From contig CM053033.1 of assembly GCA_028564925.1 (NCBI GenBank), positions 208,940,642-209,004,641 of the forward strand: a stretch of DNA of 64,000 nucleotides. Direction: 5' to 3'. The translations under genes were made by a program, and so were the position numbers. The DNA is from Lithobates sylvaticus (Eukaryota > Chordata > Amphibia > Anura > Ranidae). The notes under the pieces are model-generated. The model saw only the letters and a program-made list of their open reading frames with translations, was not told the origin of the DNA and made no database searches. Of the stretch, positions 44,803 through 56,253 are shown piece by piece. Positions within the stretch are counted from its first letter, which is position 1; each line of letters opens with the position of its first letter.

Positions 44803-45345
44803 GTTCTGAGGGTTAATTGTGCAGGTTAACTTTGGCATCAGTTTGGCTGGGCTGTACTAGGGTTCTGCCTGGTCATGGGTACAGGGGGGTACACATGACA
44901 GGCCCAGAACCAGGCCTGGTTGGACGTTTTGAGTATCAGCATTCCCCAGAGCCAATCAGTGTGTCTGGCCCCGCTGAGGAGTCTGGGGAAGGGTACTTAA
45001 GGTGCTGAAGTCACGTGTTCGGGGTTCAGCCGTAGCTGCCTGTTCCTGGATCTGGACCAGGGTAACCCCGCGAGGGGTCCCGGGCCCGGGAGCATTTGTC
45101 GTCCCACAACATGGTCAACTTGACTAACCCCATAGACCCGCTTGGTCTGGGGCAAGGGATCCATCTGTTCCCGAGTCTCGGAACTGGCTGGTCCGAGGCG
45201 CAGTAACTGAGGGAGGATTCAAGGCGTCCGGGTGTGCTCTCAACCTCGGAGGGGCACTGCAGCTTGTGTAAGCGACCGGGGAGGACTCTTCGGAGGAGGG
45301 CCAACAAGTGCTAAGTTAGAGTGCTAATGGCAGATTAGAGTTAGA
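44803..45345 (+). mobile_element. LTR-like fossil segment, in copy 1
   Basis: CCAATCAGTG box-like sequence, GGGTACTTAAGGTGC TATA-like box near 44993, then a GC-rich leader. It could be part of a retrovirus-like terminal repeat beginning at TGTAGCGGGACAC (44735). It is broken, with no coding part and no assigned family. Confidence 0.3.
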
Positions 45346-45394
45346 GTGCTAATGGCAGATTTCTGTTTAAAAGTCAACATTAATATATGACTAA

Positions 45395-45779
45395 TGCCCT
45401 GTACACACGGTCGGAATTTCCGAAGTAAAATGTGCGATCGGATCGTGTTGTCGGAAAATCCGATCGTGTGTGGGCTCTATCTGACTTTTTCTATCTGAAT
45501 TTCCGACACACAGTTTGAGAGTTGAACCTAAAATTTTCCGACAACAAAATCAGATTGTTTAACAAAGTGCCACGCATACTCAGAATAAATTAAGAGACGA
45601 AAGCTATTGGCCGGTTTATAGTCCCAACGTACGTGTTGGACGTCCCCTCGTTCAGAACGATTGGATTTTCCTAACAACTTTATGCGACCGTGTGTGTGCA
45701 AGACAAGTTTGGCACAAAATCCGTCAGAAATAATCAGACAGATTTTGTTGTCGAAATGTCCGACCGTGTGTACAGGGCA
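45395..45779. mobile_element. PIF/Harbinger-like miniature element (subfamily A), exact TAA TSD
   Basis: The ends are TGCCCTGTACACACGG and CCGTGTGTACAGGGCA. TAA stands at 45392-45394 and 45780-45782. The same insert is present in copy 2 at 48821-49205, so the duplication is younger than the insertion. Confidence 0.85.
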
Positions 45780-46384
45780 TAATCCTGTTTGTTTGTTTGG
45801 TGTTGGTATGGGTCTGTGTACTGATGTAAGGAAAAACCTCTCCCATAAAAACAGCACAGCTACATCACCAAAAAACTCTATACTTTTAAGAGAGCCGTGT
45901 GACACAAATTTCAATAGAAAGCGCATATTTGTCTTTGCCTATGTTCAATAAATATGACTTTTCACCCTATGAAAATGGATCAGCTTGTGTCTTTTATTAT
46001 TTCCCTCAAGCTCAATGCCACATAGAACATGAATTATTGAATATATCATATTGAAACATGTTTTATTGAAAAACCAATAGAAATCTTGCATGTACTTCTT
46101 GTGCAAAGTTTGATAGGAAATGCACTACTAGCCACCTATTAACACTGGACATTATGCGTGTGAATTTCAGTTAATTGATCAGTAGTGTAGCAAAGTCTTT
46201 TACCTCTTTTGGTCTAATGAGGACCTCCAAAGCCAAAGATAGCTGACATCCTTCCATATGTGATAGGTTATGAGGCATAGTGGGTGCAAAGATGGTGAAA
46301 GTCATTGAGCACCAGACACTTCTTGGATGCAAAGAGGTTTTATTTCTTTTAACAGTCCTTTTTATATTTTGCAAGGGAAAGATG

Positions 46385-47393
46385 GTTATAGCTAGGACAC
46401 CTTTGAGTAGTTACAATTTCCGAGCAGACTCGGAGACTTCAATAGGAGGACAACCGTACAGGGAAAGCCCCCGGCAAGGTGCCACTTCTGCATGTGCATG
46501 TTTGCTGTCTCCTATGGCAACAGTATCTAACAGTTCCTAACACAAAGTTCAACAGTTCTCTCAGCTTAACTACAACGTCCACTTGTAGCTCTTCAGGCCC
46601 TTGAGCTCCTAGTCTCTCACTGGACTCTATGATTCACTGATTCTGAATCCCGTGAGCTTCTCAAGGCTTTTGCGGTGGTATTTCCCTCAACTGTCTCCCA
46701 TGTTTAACTGCTGGCTCCCTAGCTTGGCACTCCAGATACCTTTCAAGCTTCACCCCTGCTGACTGGCTCGGTCCCTGGCTTGACATACAAGGCTGCTCTG
46801 CAAGCGTCACCGCCGCTGGTTGGGTCCCTGACTTGATCACCGCCTGAAGTTTCCTGATTCTCCACCATGCCTGTTCAGTGGGAATACTGCTCCGTTACTT
46901 GGTTCTGTTACTCACTGTGGTCCCTGGTAAAGGTGGTTGGTCCCTTACTGATGACAGCTTCCCTTCTACCTCCGACCATGACAGGTTCTCTGGCCGGCAG
47001 AACTGTCACTGTTGGTTGGACTGCAAGCCCTCACATAGGCCCTCACACAGCCTGGCAGCCAGATGCCCCCAAGATAGGCCCAATCTCCGGCCTAGCAGCC
47101 CAGGGCACTTGACCGGGTGGCACAGAACATAGATCACCTGACCTCTTCCGAATATATAGGCTCTCTCAACAGGCCAAGGGATTCAAGAAAACCCCTGCCC
47201 ATTGGCTGAGATACCCATATACTCATAACCTGCCCTTGGGTTTCCCTTCTCATATCTAGTACCACCAAGTGCCCGGCCACCTAGTGGTAGAAGAGAAAAG
47301 TGCAACAAGACCAAACTTAGGGAGAAATCAATAGATCCCTACCACTCGACCAAGATAACTACTCTTGGCAACTCCAGGGTGCTACATCAGTTA
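46385..47393 (-). mobile_element. LTR-like fossil (solo), in copy 1
   Basis: Minus orientation, starting TGTAGCACCCTGGAG. Same family as 24650-25750, with the same order of blocks and a CCTATATATTC TATA-like box near 47160. AAATAAAACC lies beyond at 46340. No internal coding part. Confidence 0.4.
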
Positions 47394-48820
47394 AACACAT
47401 CATTCTTGAATCGCTCAGTCAGTCAATAAATTATGTGTTTTACTTGATGAATCATTAAATGGGATAAGGTAGAACAATAGGTTCAGAAATAAGTATATGT
47501 GGTAGACAAGATACATCTAGGATATTCCCCCACAACCACCACCACTACATAGGTACTCCTTTCACTTTTTGCATTTCACTGTTATACCAGGTATATGGGA
47601 TTATCCTCACAGGAGGACTGGGCTGAGGTGCAGGGGTGTTTGCCCCCTGGTTTGGGGTGCAGGGGGTATTTTCTCCCTGGGCTAGTACTGGTGGGCTAGT
47701 GGTTCTGAGTGGAGATACTTCACTGATTAGATATTAATCAGAACGGGACCTGTCTTCAGTGAAACATGCTGCTCCCTGTTCAGACCTAGGGTCAAAACTT
47801 CAGAGAGAAGAAAGTCTGCCAGCACCAACTTCTTTTGTGGTTCTAAAATGTAATTTGAACAAATGCAGAGAGACATAAAAGAAGCAAATTGTGGAAGATG
47901 TGTCACAATAAAAAACTTCCTTTAGAAATACCCACCTTTCACTATGCCCACCAATCACTGTAGCACCATGGAACACTTTGCTTGGTTCACTTAGCTACCT
48001 ACCAGTAATCTGTTCCTACCAAGAAAGGGTCACTTGGTTGTGCTTGCACCCCCAGACCTAGGTTCCCAGTTCTCCCCTGTTTCCTATTAAAAAAAAAACA
48101 CAGTCTCAATTTACAAAGCCAAAACCCCAGATAAGGATCCTTATTTTTAGAAAAGTGACTTGTTTCAGTTAAGTTCAGTGTGAAATGGTGGTTACTGTGA
48201 AAAAAAATGGAAAATTGTATCATACCAGTAGTGGGGTTCTGAGGGTTAATTGTGCAGGTTAACTTTGGCATCAGTGTGGCTGGGCTGTACTGGGGTTCTG
48301 CCTAGTAATAAGTACAGTGAGGTACACATGACAGGCCCAGAACCAGGCCTGGTTGGACGTTTTGAGTATCAGCATTCCCCAGAGCCAATCAGTGGGTGCG
48401 TCTGGCCCCGCTGAGGAGTCTGGGGAAGGGTACTTAAGGTGCTGAAGTCACGTGTTCGGGGTTCAGCCGTAGCTGCATGTTCCTGGATCTGGACCGGGGT
48501 AGCCCCGCGAGGGATCCCGGGCAGGGATCGTTTGTCATGGTCAACTTGACTAACCCCATAGACCCGCTTGGTCTGGGGCAAGGGATCCATCTGTTCCCGA
48601 GTCTCGGAACTGGCTGGTCCGAGGCGCAGTAACTGAGGGAGGATTCAAGGCGTCCGGGTGTGCTCTCAACCTCGGAGGGGCACTGCAGCTTGTGTAAGCG
48701 ACCGGGGAGGACTCTTCGGAGGAGGGCCAACAAGTGCTAAGTTAGAGTGCTAACGGCAGATTAGAGTTAGAGTGCTAATGGCAGATTTCTGTTTAAAAGT
48801 CAACATTAATATATGACTAA

Positions 48821-49205
48821 TGCCCTGTACACACGGTCGGAATTTCCGAAGTAAAATGTGCGATCGGATCGTGTTGTCGGAAAATCCGATCGTGTGTGGG
48901 CTCTATCTGACTTTTTCTATTTGAATTTCCGACACACAGTTTGAGAGTTGAACCTAAAATTTTCCGACAACAAAATCAGATTGTTTAACAAAGTGCCACG
49001 CATACTCAGAATAAATTAAGAGACGAAAGCTATTGGCCGGTTTATAGTCCCAACGTACGTGTTGGACGTCACCTCGTTCAGAACGATTGGATTTTCCTAA
49101 CAACTTTATGCGACCGTGTGTGTGCAAGACAAGTTTGGCACAAAATCCGTCAGAAAAAATCAGACAGATTTTGTTGTCGAAATGTCCGACCGTGTGTACA
49201 GGGCA
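48821..49205. mobile_element. PIF/Harbinger-like miniature element in copy 2
   Basis: Counterpart of 45395-45779, with the same ends and the same TAA flanks. It differs by only a few bases. Confidence 0.85.
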
Positions 49206-49814
49206 TAATCCTGTTTGTTTGTTTGGTGTTGGAATGGGTCTGTGTACTGATGTAAGGAAAAACCTCTCCCATAAAAACAGCACAGCTACATCACTAAAAA
49301 ACTCTATACTTTTAAGAGAGCCATGTGACACAAATTTCAATAGAAAGTGCATATTTGTCTTTGCCTATGTTCAATAAATATGACTTTTCACCCTATGAAA
49401 ATGGATCAGCTTGTGTCTTTTATTATTTCCCTCAAGCTCAATGCCACATAGAACATGAATTATTGAATATATCATATTGAAACATGTTTTATTGAAAAAC
49501 CAATAGAAATCTTGCATGTACTTCTTGTGCAAAGTTTGATAGGAAATGCACTACTAGCCACCTATTAACACTGGACATTATGCGTGTGAATTTCAGTTAA
49601 TTAAACAGTAGTGTAGCAAAGTCTTTTACCTCTTTTGGTCTAATGAGGACCTCCAAAGCCAAAGATAGCTGACATCCTTCCATATGTGATAGGTTGTGAG
49701 GCATAGTGGGTGCAAAGATGGTGAAAGTCATTGAGCACCAGACACTTCTTGGATGCAAAGAGGTTTTATTTCTTTTAACAGTCCTTTTTATATTTTGCAA
49801 GGGAAAGATGGTTA

Positions 49815-50818
49815 TAGCTAGGACACCTTTGAGTAGTTACAATTTCAACTAGCAGACTCGGAGACTTCAATAGGAGGACAACCGTACAGGGAAAGCCCCC
49901 GGCAAGGTGCCACTTCTGCATGTGCATGTTTGCTGTCTCCTATGGCAACAGTATCTAACAGTTCCTAACACAAAGTTCAACAGTTCTCTCAGCTTAACTA
50001 CAACGTCCACTTGTAGCTCTTCAGGCCCTTGAGCTCCTAGTCTCTCACTGGACTCTATGATTCACTGATTCTGAATCCCGTGAGCTTCTCAAGGCTTTTG
50101 CGGTGGTATCTCTATCTCAACTGTCTCCCATGTTTAACTGCTGGCTCCCTAGCTTGGCACTCCAGATACCTTTCAAGCTTCACCCCTGCTGACTGGCTCG
50201 GTCCCTGGCTTGACATACAAGGCTGCTCTGCAAGCGTCATCGCCGCTGGTTGGGTCCCTGACTTGATCACCGCCTGAAGTTTCCTGATTCTCCACCATGC
50301 CTGTTCAGTGGGAATACTGCTCCGTTACTTGGTTCTGTTACTCACTGTGGTCCCTGGTAAAGGTGGTTGGTCCCTTACTGATGACAGCTTCCCTTCTACC
50401 TCCGACCATGACAGGTTCTCTGGCCGGCAGAACTGTCACTGTTGGTTGGACTGCAAGCCCTCACATAGGCCCTCACACAGCCTGGCAGCCAGATGCCCCC
50501 AAGATAGGCCCAATCTCCGGCCTAGCAGCCCAGGGCACTTGACCGGGTGGCACAGAACATAGATCACCTGACCTCTTCCGAATATATAGGCTCTCCCAAC
50601 AGGCCAAGGGATTCAAGAAAACCCCTGCCCATTGGCTGAAATACCCATATACTCATAACCTGCCCTTGGGTTTCCCTTCTCATATCTAGTACCCCCAAGT
50701 GCCCGGCCACCTAGTGGTAGAAGAGAAAAGTGCAACAAGGCCAAACTTAGGGAGAAATCAATAGATCCCTACCACTCGACCAAGATAACTACTCTTGGCA
50801 ACTCCAGGGTGCTACATC
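49815..50818 (-). mobile_element. LTR-like fossil (solo), in copy 2
   Basis: Counterpart of 46385-47393. Broken, no coding part. Confidence 0.4.
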
Positions 50819-51694
50819 AGTTAAACACATCATTCTTGAATCGCTCAGTCAGTCAATAAAATATGTGTTTTACTTGATTAATCATTAAATGGGATAAGGT
50901 AGAACAATAAGTTCAGAAATAAGCATATGTGGTAGTCAAGATACATCTAGGATATTCCCCCACAACCACCACCACTACATAGGTACTCCTTTCACATTTC
51001 TGCATTAAAAGATAATTTTCACTCTTTTTGCATTTCACTATGTTATACCAGGTATATGGGATTATCCTCACAGGAGGACTGGGCTGAGGTGTAGGGGTGT
51101 TTTCCCCCTGGTTTGGGGTGCAGGGGGTATTTTCTCCCTGGGCTAGTACTGGTGGGCTAGTGGTTCTGAGTGGAGATACTTCACGGATTAGATATTAATC
51201 AGAATGGGACCTGTCTTCAGTGAAACATGCTGCTCCCTGTTCAGACCTAGGGTCAAAACTTCAAAGAGAAGAAAGTCTGCCAGCACCAACTTCTTTTGTG
51301 GTTCTAAAATTTTATTTGAACAAATGCAGAGAGACATAAAAGAAGCAAATTGTGGAAGATGTGAAAAGGTGTGTCACAATAAACAACTTCCTTTAGAAAT
51401 ACCCACCTTTCACTATGCCAACCAATCACTGTAGCACCATGGAACACTTTGCTTGGTTCACTTAGCTACCTACCAGTAATCTGTTCTTACCAAGAAAGGG
51501 TCACTTGGTTGTGCTTGCACCCCCAGGCCTAGGTTCCCAGTTCTCCCCTGTTTCCTATTAAAAAAAAACACAGTCTCAATTTACAAAGCCAAAACCCCAG
51601 ATAAGGATCCTTATTTTTAGAAAAGTGACTTGTTTCAGTTAAGTTCAGTGTGAAATGGTGGTTACTGTGAAAAAAAATGGAAAATTGTATCATA

Positions 51695-52471
51695 CTTACG
51701 TCATAATTTTTCTTTTCTGGCTAGGAGATAGACTTTCGCACCCAAACCATGTCCAAACTATAGAAGAAAACTTTCTTTGGTTCAACTGAAAGCAGGCAGA
51801 GGGATTGCATAAGGATTTTAACATTAGAGAGAAAGATAAACGATACCCTAAGCAGGAGGAAGGACGGGGCCTCAATACCACCTTGCCCTGTGCAAAACCA
51901 TAAAGAGTTCCTTGCTCGATGAGACTGCCGGTATAGATACTCCCCTCATCAAGCAAAGGCTACATGAGAACTGGTCTGTTCCCATGGAGTCACAAGGAGA
52001 AGTTACATGGGCGACCCCCAGTACAAGGGTCTTGATCAAAGAGTAAGAGGCCAATGACTTCCAAAACTGAATATAAAGGGAAGATATTGTAACCCCTAAC
52101 AATGCTGGGAGTCTAATACTGACCCAGATCCTGATGCAGTAGAGGTTTTGTCCCACTGAGAAACTCCTGGGTAGGAAGAATGCCTTGCATGTCCAGTGAT
52201 AGATTTTGCAAGTAAAGTCTATCATCATGGGATTCCTAGACATCACAACCTGTCTCTCAAAACTTGAGCTTCAATCACCATACTAATAAAACCAGCCACC
52301 ATGGAGCCAAACTGATTATTGGGAACAGAAGATCCAAATACATTAAAACTTAGCACTGCCCTGTGGGAAACAGTAGGAGGGGATACTACCACATATATTC
52401 TGCCATGTTGTAAAAAGAAAACCTTTTTACCCAGTGAATGTGACATTCCCTGCAAATTCCACCAGTGAGAG
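51695..52471. other. Unassigned stretch
   Basis: Minus-strand open frames at 51696-51956 and 51872-52246 have no domain I recognise. No transposon end found. Confidence 0.3.
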
Positions 52472-52474
52472 TAA

Positions 52475-52876
52475 TGCCGCGTACACATGACCGGACCCTT
52501 TGACGGACTAGGTATCCGTCGGACAATTCGATCGTGTGTGGGCTCCATCGGACCTTTGCTGTCCAAAAATCTGATGGACTTTAGAAATAGAACATGTTTC
52601 AAATTTTTCCGACGGACTCGAGTCCGGTTGAAAAATATGTTTGCCTGTATGCTAGTCCGACAGACAAAAACCGACGCTAGGGCAGCTATTGGCTACTGGC
52701 TATGAACTTCCTTATTCTAGTCAGGTCATACGTCATCACGTACGAATCCGTCGGACTTTGGTGTGCTTTTGTCGGAAGTCTGTTCGTTCGAAAAGTCCTT
52801 TGGAACTCCGCCAAAAGTCCGTCAGGAAGACCGTCAGACCTAGTCCGTCAAAAAGTCCTCTCGTGTGTACGCTGCA
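52475..52876. mobile_element. PIF/Harbinger-like miniature element (subfamily B), exact TAA TSD
   Basis: The ends are TGCCGCGTACACATGACC and, inverted, TGCAGCGTACACACGAG. TAA stands at 52472-52474 and 52877-52879. GGACTAGGTATCCGTCGG and AAGTCCGTCAGG blocks mark subfamily B. Confidence 0.8.
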
Positions 52877-53066
52877 TAAGCCATTTTTTTGCGTCCTTCC
52901 CTTTTATAGAATTAACTTTTCCATAGCAACCAATAGACTAGCCAGTGAATGCTTGAATATCTCCTCCAAATTGTGGTTTAATGTACTTATATTTTAAACA
53001 CTATAAATGTTTCTGTAGAGAAAAAGAGAATTGACCTCCACATACCAAAAGGGTTCTTCACTGTAA

Positions 53067-53459
53067 TGCCGCGTACACACGGTCGGAATTCTCTTCGAAA
53101 AAAGCTCTGATGGTTTTCCCGTCGGAATTCCGACGGAATTTCGCTCAAACTGTCTTGCCTACACACGGTCACACCAAATTCCGACGGTCAATAACACCAC
53201 GCCTTAAAAAACGTTCGACTGCACTATAAAAGGGAAGTTTAATGCTTCTGAACATGCGTCGAATTGTTTCCGAGCATGCGTCGGAATTTTGCGTGTCGGA
53301 ATTGCATACACACAATCGGAGAATCCGATAGAAAGGTTTTCCGTCGGAAAAAAAAAAGAACAGGTTCTCAATCCAAAATCCGTCGGAAATTCCGACAGAA
53401 AAAGACCGATGGGCATACACATGGTCGGAAAATCCGATGAAAAGCTCCCATTGGACTGT
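53067..53459. mobile_element. PIF/Harbinger-like miniature element (subfamily A), in CR1
   Basis: The left end TGCCGCGTACACACGGTC follows TAA (53064-53066). The right terminus is lost and the sequence passes to TAAGAG of CR1. It lies at the same CR1 position as the insert at 43450-43876, but in the opposite orientation relative to CR1. Confidence 0.8.
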
Positions 53460-53711
53460 TAAGAGTTGTGGCTGCATAAGAGTTGTGACATTTTGGAATA
53501 TATTCCCTCAGGAACTAGTTTAGACCCACTCAGAAGATTGTTTAAAAAAAGAGTTGGATGCATTTCTAAATGCACAAAAAATTACTGAATAATAGGAATA
53601 ACAGGTATTAAAAGTAGAGATTATTGATCCATGGAATATCTGGTTGCTTTCTGGGGTTCAGGAAGAAATGTATTGTTCCCTTGCTGGAACAAATTGACCC
53701 ATGCTGTATTA

Positions 53712-53733
53712 TGGGGGGGGGGGGGGGGGGGGT
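53712..53733. repeat. G homopolymer
   Basis: A run of about 22 G in the CR1 3' region. Confidence 0.95.
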
Positions 53734-53870
53734 CTTGAGCACAGGATCTACTGTACAGTGTGTAGAGCATTCTGCATTTTGTGATCTTCTATTTATTTAT
53801 TCTACTTATTATTATTTTTTTTTTTTTTGGTAGAACTAGATGGTCTTTTTTCAACCTGACCAACCCTGTA

Positions 53871-54461
53871 ACCACCACATGACTCTTGCCCTGCGCTGTC
53901 CTGTTTCAAAATTCTTATCTAATAGGGGTCCATTTAAAAATCAGAGGTATCTCGGTAACCCTCAACCTTCTCTTCTTCTCTATACCAGGAAGTGGAAATG
54001 TAATACAATATTATGCTACCCTGCACACATTTGCTAGGATAATATAAATTAATAACAGTTGGTATCATGTAAAATTAATATTCATATTAAACCTACAAAA
54101 GAGATTGTAGGTACAATAGATGAGATAAAAAGCAAATAAGTAGACAAACAAAAAAAATATGCTAAGCCTATTTAGATTATAAATTAACTGAACTTGATAT
54201 AAATGGATGAGTGGTTTTATATATTGGTAAGCCAGAGATCATTATGCACATATTTCTAAAGAGGAATGTGCAGCAATTCATCATATTTAGATAAAAAGAT
54301 AAAAGCCCATTTCTGAGATAGACAGTGAGACTCTGCAATGAACCTAGATAATCTTAAAACCTGAGCTTGTTAATAAAGCTTTACCACACAGTTTTCAAAA
54401 TAATTTTTTGTTGTATATGAGACATTCACTACACATTTTCCATTTTAAACATTCATCAACC
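53871..54461. other. Unassigned AT-rich stretch
   Basis: No feature recognised. It ends just before TTAA at 54462-54465. Confidence 0.3.
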
Positions 54462-54465
54462 TTAA

Positions 54466-54885
54466 AGTGGAGGTCCACCCTGAAAAAAAAAAAATACATA
54501 CAAATGCAACAAAAACATTAAAAAAATTAAATATAGTTTTTAACTCACCAGAAATGCCTGTTACTAGGCAGATCACCATAATCTGCCACTTCCTATTCCG
54601 CAGTGATCTTCAGTCTTCTCCTCCTCGCATTGATTTCTGGGAAATTTGGGCGCAGTGTCTTCTGGGACCTGTGTGTGCCATTCAGAAATCTCCGGGGGAC
54701 TCGCGCATGCGCAGTAGGAAACGGGCAGTGAAGTCGCAAGGCTCTACTGCCTGTTTCCCTGAGTGAGGATGGCGGCGCAGGCACACGATACGAGAGACGG
54801 ATCGGCCGACATCGCGGGCGCCCTGGTCAGGTAAGTGTCCATAATAAAACTTTAAAAAAAAAAATGTTATGGCTGGAACACCGCT
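54466..54885. mobile_element. TTAA miniature element, AGYGGAGNTCCACC family
   Basis: TTAA stands at 54462-54465 and 54886-54889. The ends are AGTGGAGGTCCACCC and, inverted, AGCGGTGTTCCAGCC. It shares GCGCATGCGCAGTAGG, GGATGGCGGCG and CAG/GTAAGTGTCC (54828-54839) with 31066-31551. Confidence 0.8.
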
Positions 54886-55325
54886 TTAAGTTCTGAACTG
54901 TATCTAGACATCATGGTGCCCAACTTTGTAATATTTTAGTAAATATTACTGCTAGAAAGGGCAATTGGAGACGTGTGGTCTAATGTATTTTGCAGAGTTC
55001 TTATTGACCATAAACAAACAACAAGTTCCTGGAGCACTCAAACTGAACGTGAATGGGGGGTGTATAGGAGTAATATTGACACCCAGTGCAGCTGCCAACC
55101 ACTGGAAAATGGAGAACAAGATATATAAAAACACAAGCAGCGCTCTATGGGAAAAAAGTCAAAATATCTGTGTCCATATGTGTATTAACATATAAATATA
55201 TATGTACATCTTGGATTGGATATCTAAAAAAGCACTTTATTGCACATACGTTTGGAGCTCAACAATATCCATGGGGCTATAAATAGGAGTGTAAACAGTC
55301 ATGTGTATAAAAAAAATGATGTTAA

Positions 55326-56006
55326 AGCGGTTCTGCACCCATCTCCTGAACTTACTGTCAATCTATTCTCCATCATGTTAGATTACAGAATTGATGGGTC
55401 AATTCTGCATCTTGGAAGGCTACCTTGAATGCTGGCTTCATCTTTGGTGTTGTCCCTGCGGGTGTGGGCGGGGTCTGTGCAGGGATCCTCGTCATGCCGC
55501 ACTGTCTCCTGGGATCTGGTGTCATTCATCCCAGGAGTCAGTGCGGACATCCGACCCAAAATCTCGCGAGATTTGTGGACATCGCCCCGAAATCTCGCAA
55601 GATTTGTGGACATCGACCGGAAATCTCGTGAGATTTTGGGTCGATGTCCGCAAATCTCGTGAGATTTCGGGTCGATGTCTGCAAATCTCGTGAGATTTCG
55701 GGTCGATGTCCGCAAATTTTGCAAGATTTCGGGTCGATGTCCGCAAATCTCGCAAGATTTCGGGTCCATGTCCGCAAATCTCGCGAGATTTCAGGTGGGA
55801 TTTGCGGACGTTCTCGTTATAACAAGCTTCAAATGCCCACAAGCAAGATGACATTGGCCGACAAAGTTTTTATAAACTATCGATTCTATATCATAACGAA
55901 CAGAGATAACGGGCAGCGTCACTACAAGTAAGGATATTATTATCAAGACATCATTTTTAAACATTACCAAAAAAAATTAATTAAATAACGTCAGTGCAGA
56001 ACCGCT
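55326..56006. mobile_element. TTAA miniature element, AGCGGTTCTGCACC family
   Basis: TTAA stands at 55322-55325 and 56007-56010. The ends are AGCGGTTCTGCACC and, inverted, AGCGGTTCTGCACTG, near-perfect. The centre holds the 31-bp array 55545-55805. The extreme match of the ends suggests a young copy. Confidence 0.85.
55545..55805. repeat. 31-bp satellite array of self-palindromic units with polarity switch
   Basis: Units contain AAATCTCGCGAGATTT, itself palindromic, plus CGGGTCGATGTCCGC. Unit starts at 55646, 55677, 55708, 55739 and 55770 give an exact 31-base period. The first three units (55545-55635) run in the opposite orientation, so the array turns round near 55635. Open frames on both strands across it are satellite translation. 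Confidence 0.9.
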
Positions 56007-56039
56007 TTAAGACTATGCACTTAAAATTCATGAACTTAA

Positions 56040-56253
56040 AGCGGAAGTAAACCCATCGATTTAACAGTTTAAAAAAAAAGGCATGCTGGGAATGCTAACT
56101 GCACATAGGCTGTGCTCTCAACCAAACAGTCAAACCATCCAATGGCTGGTGTCATAACAGATCACATGTGCAGCACTGTGGCAGCTGAAGATTAAACAGA
56201 GGCAAAGATGGCAGCTTCCTTGGCTGAAAACAATAGGGGGGTTTACTTCCACT
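56040..56253. mobile_element. TTAA miniature element, AGCGGAAGTAAACCC family
   Basis: TTAA stands at 56036-56039 and 56254-56257. The ends are AGCGGAAGTAAACCC and, inverted, AGTGGAAGTAAACCC. 214 bases, nearly perfect ends. Confidence 0.85.

Larger units (their letters stand above)
44803..48227. repeat. 3.4-kb tandem duplication, copy 1
   Basis: It runs from GTAATGGGGTTCTGAGGG to AAATTGTATCATAC and repeats directly as 48228-51694, differing by scattered substitutions and small indels (by eye around 2 percent). It contains an LTR-like segment, a Harbinger-like element and a second LTR-like segment. The unit carries no recognisable gene. Confidence 0.9.
48228..51694. repeat. 3.4-kb tandem duplication, copy 2
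   Basis: Direct repeat of 44803-48227. Differences include about 30 extra bases near 50999-51030 (TGCATTAAAAGATAATTTTC), a short gap in the 48520-48540 area, and TCTATCTCAACTG for TTCCCTCAACTG near 50108. Copy 2 ends ATCATAC and passes into unique sequence TTACGTCATAATT. Confidence 0.9.
52985..53870 (+). mobile_element. CR1-like LINE, 3' end, with Harbinger-like insert
   Basis: After the insert the + strand encodes LEYIPSGTSLDPLRRLFKK (with substitutions), matching the last residues of CR1 ORF2. The 3' untranslated part ends GGTAGAACTAGATGGTC followed by TTTTTTCAACCTGACC. Before the insert, AAAAGGGTTCTTCACTGTAA corresponds to the KGFFTV stretch. It is a heavily 5'-truncated copy. Confidence 0.75.

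Noticed and set aside
54593-54784. GC-rich segment with ATGGCGGCG as a possible CpG-island promoter and first exon
   Set aside because: The same block is inside the related TTAA element at 31066-31551, so it is transposon sequence.
55545-55805. CRISPR-like array of about 31-bp repeats
   Set aside because: The repeats are contiguous with no spacers, orientation switches, and the context is a eukaryotic transposon.
55383-55854. Open frames on both strands with repeated SREICGH and RDLRTST phrases
   Set aside because: The phrases follow the 31-bp satellite period and occur in several frames, so they are satellite translation.
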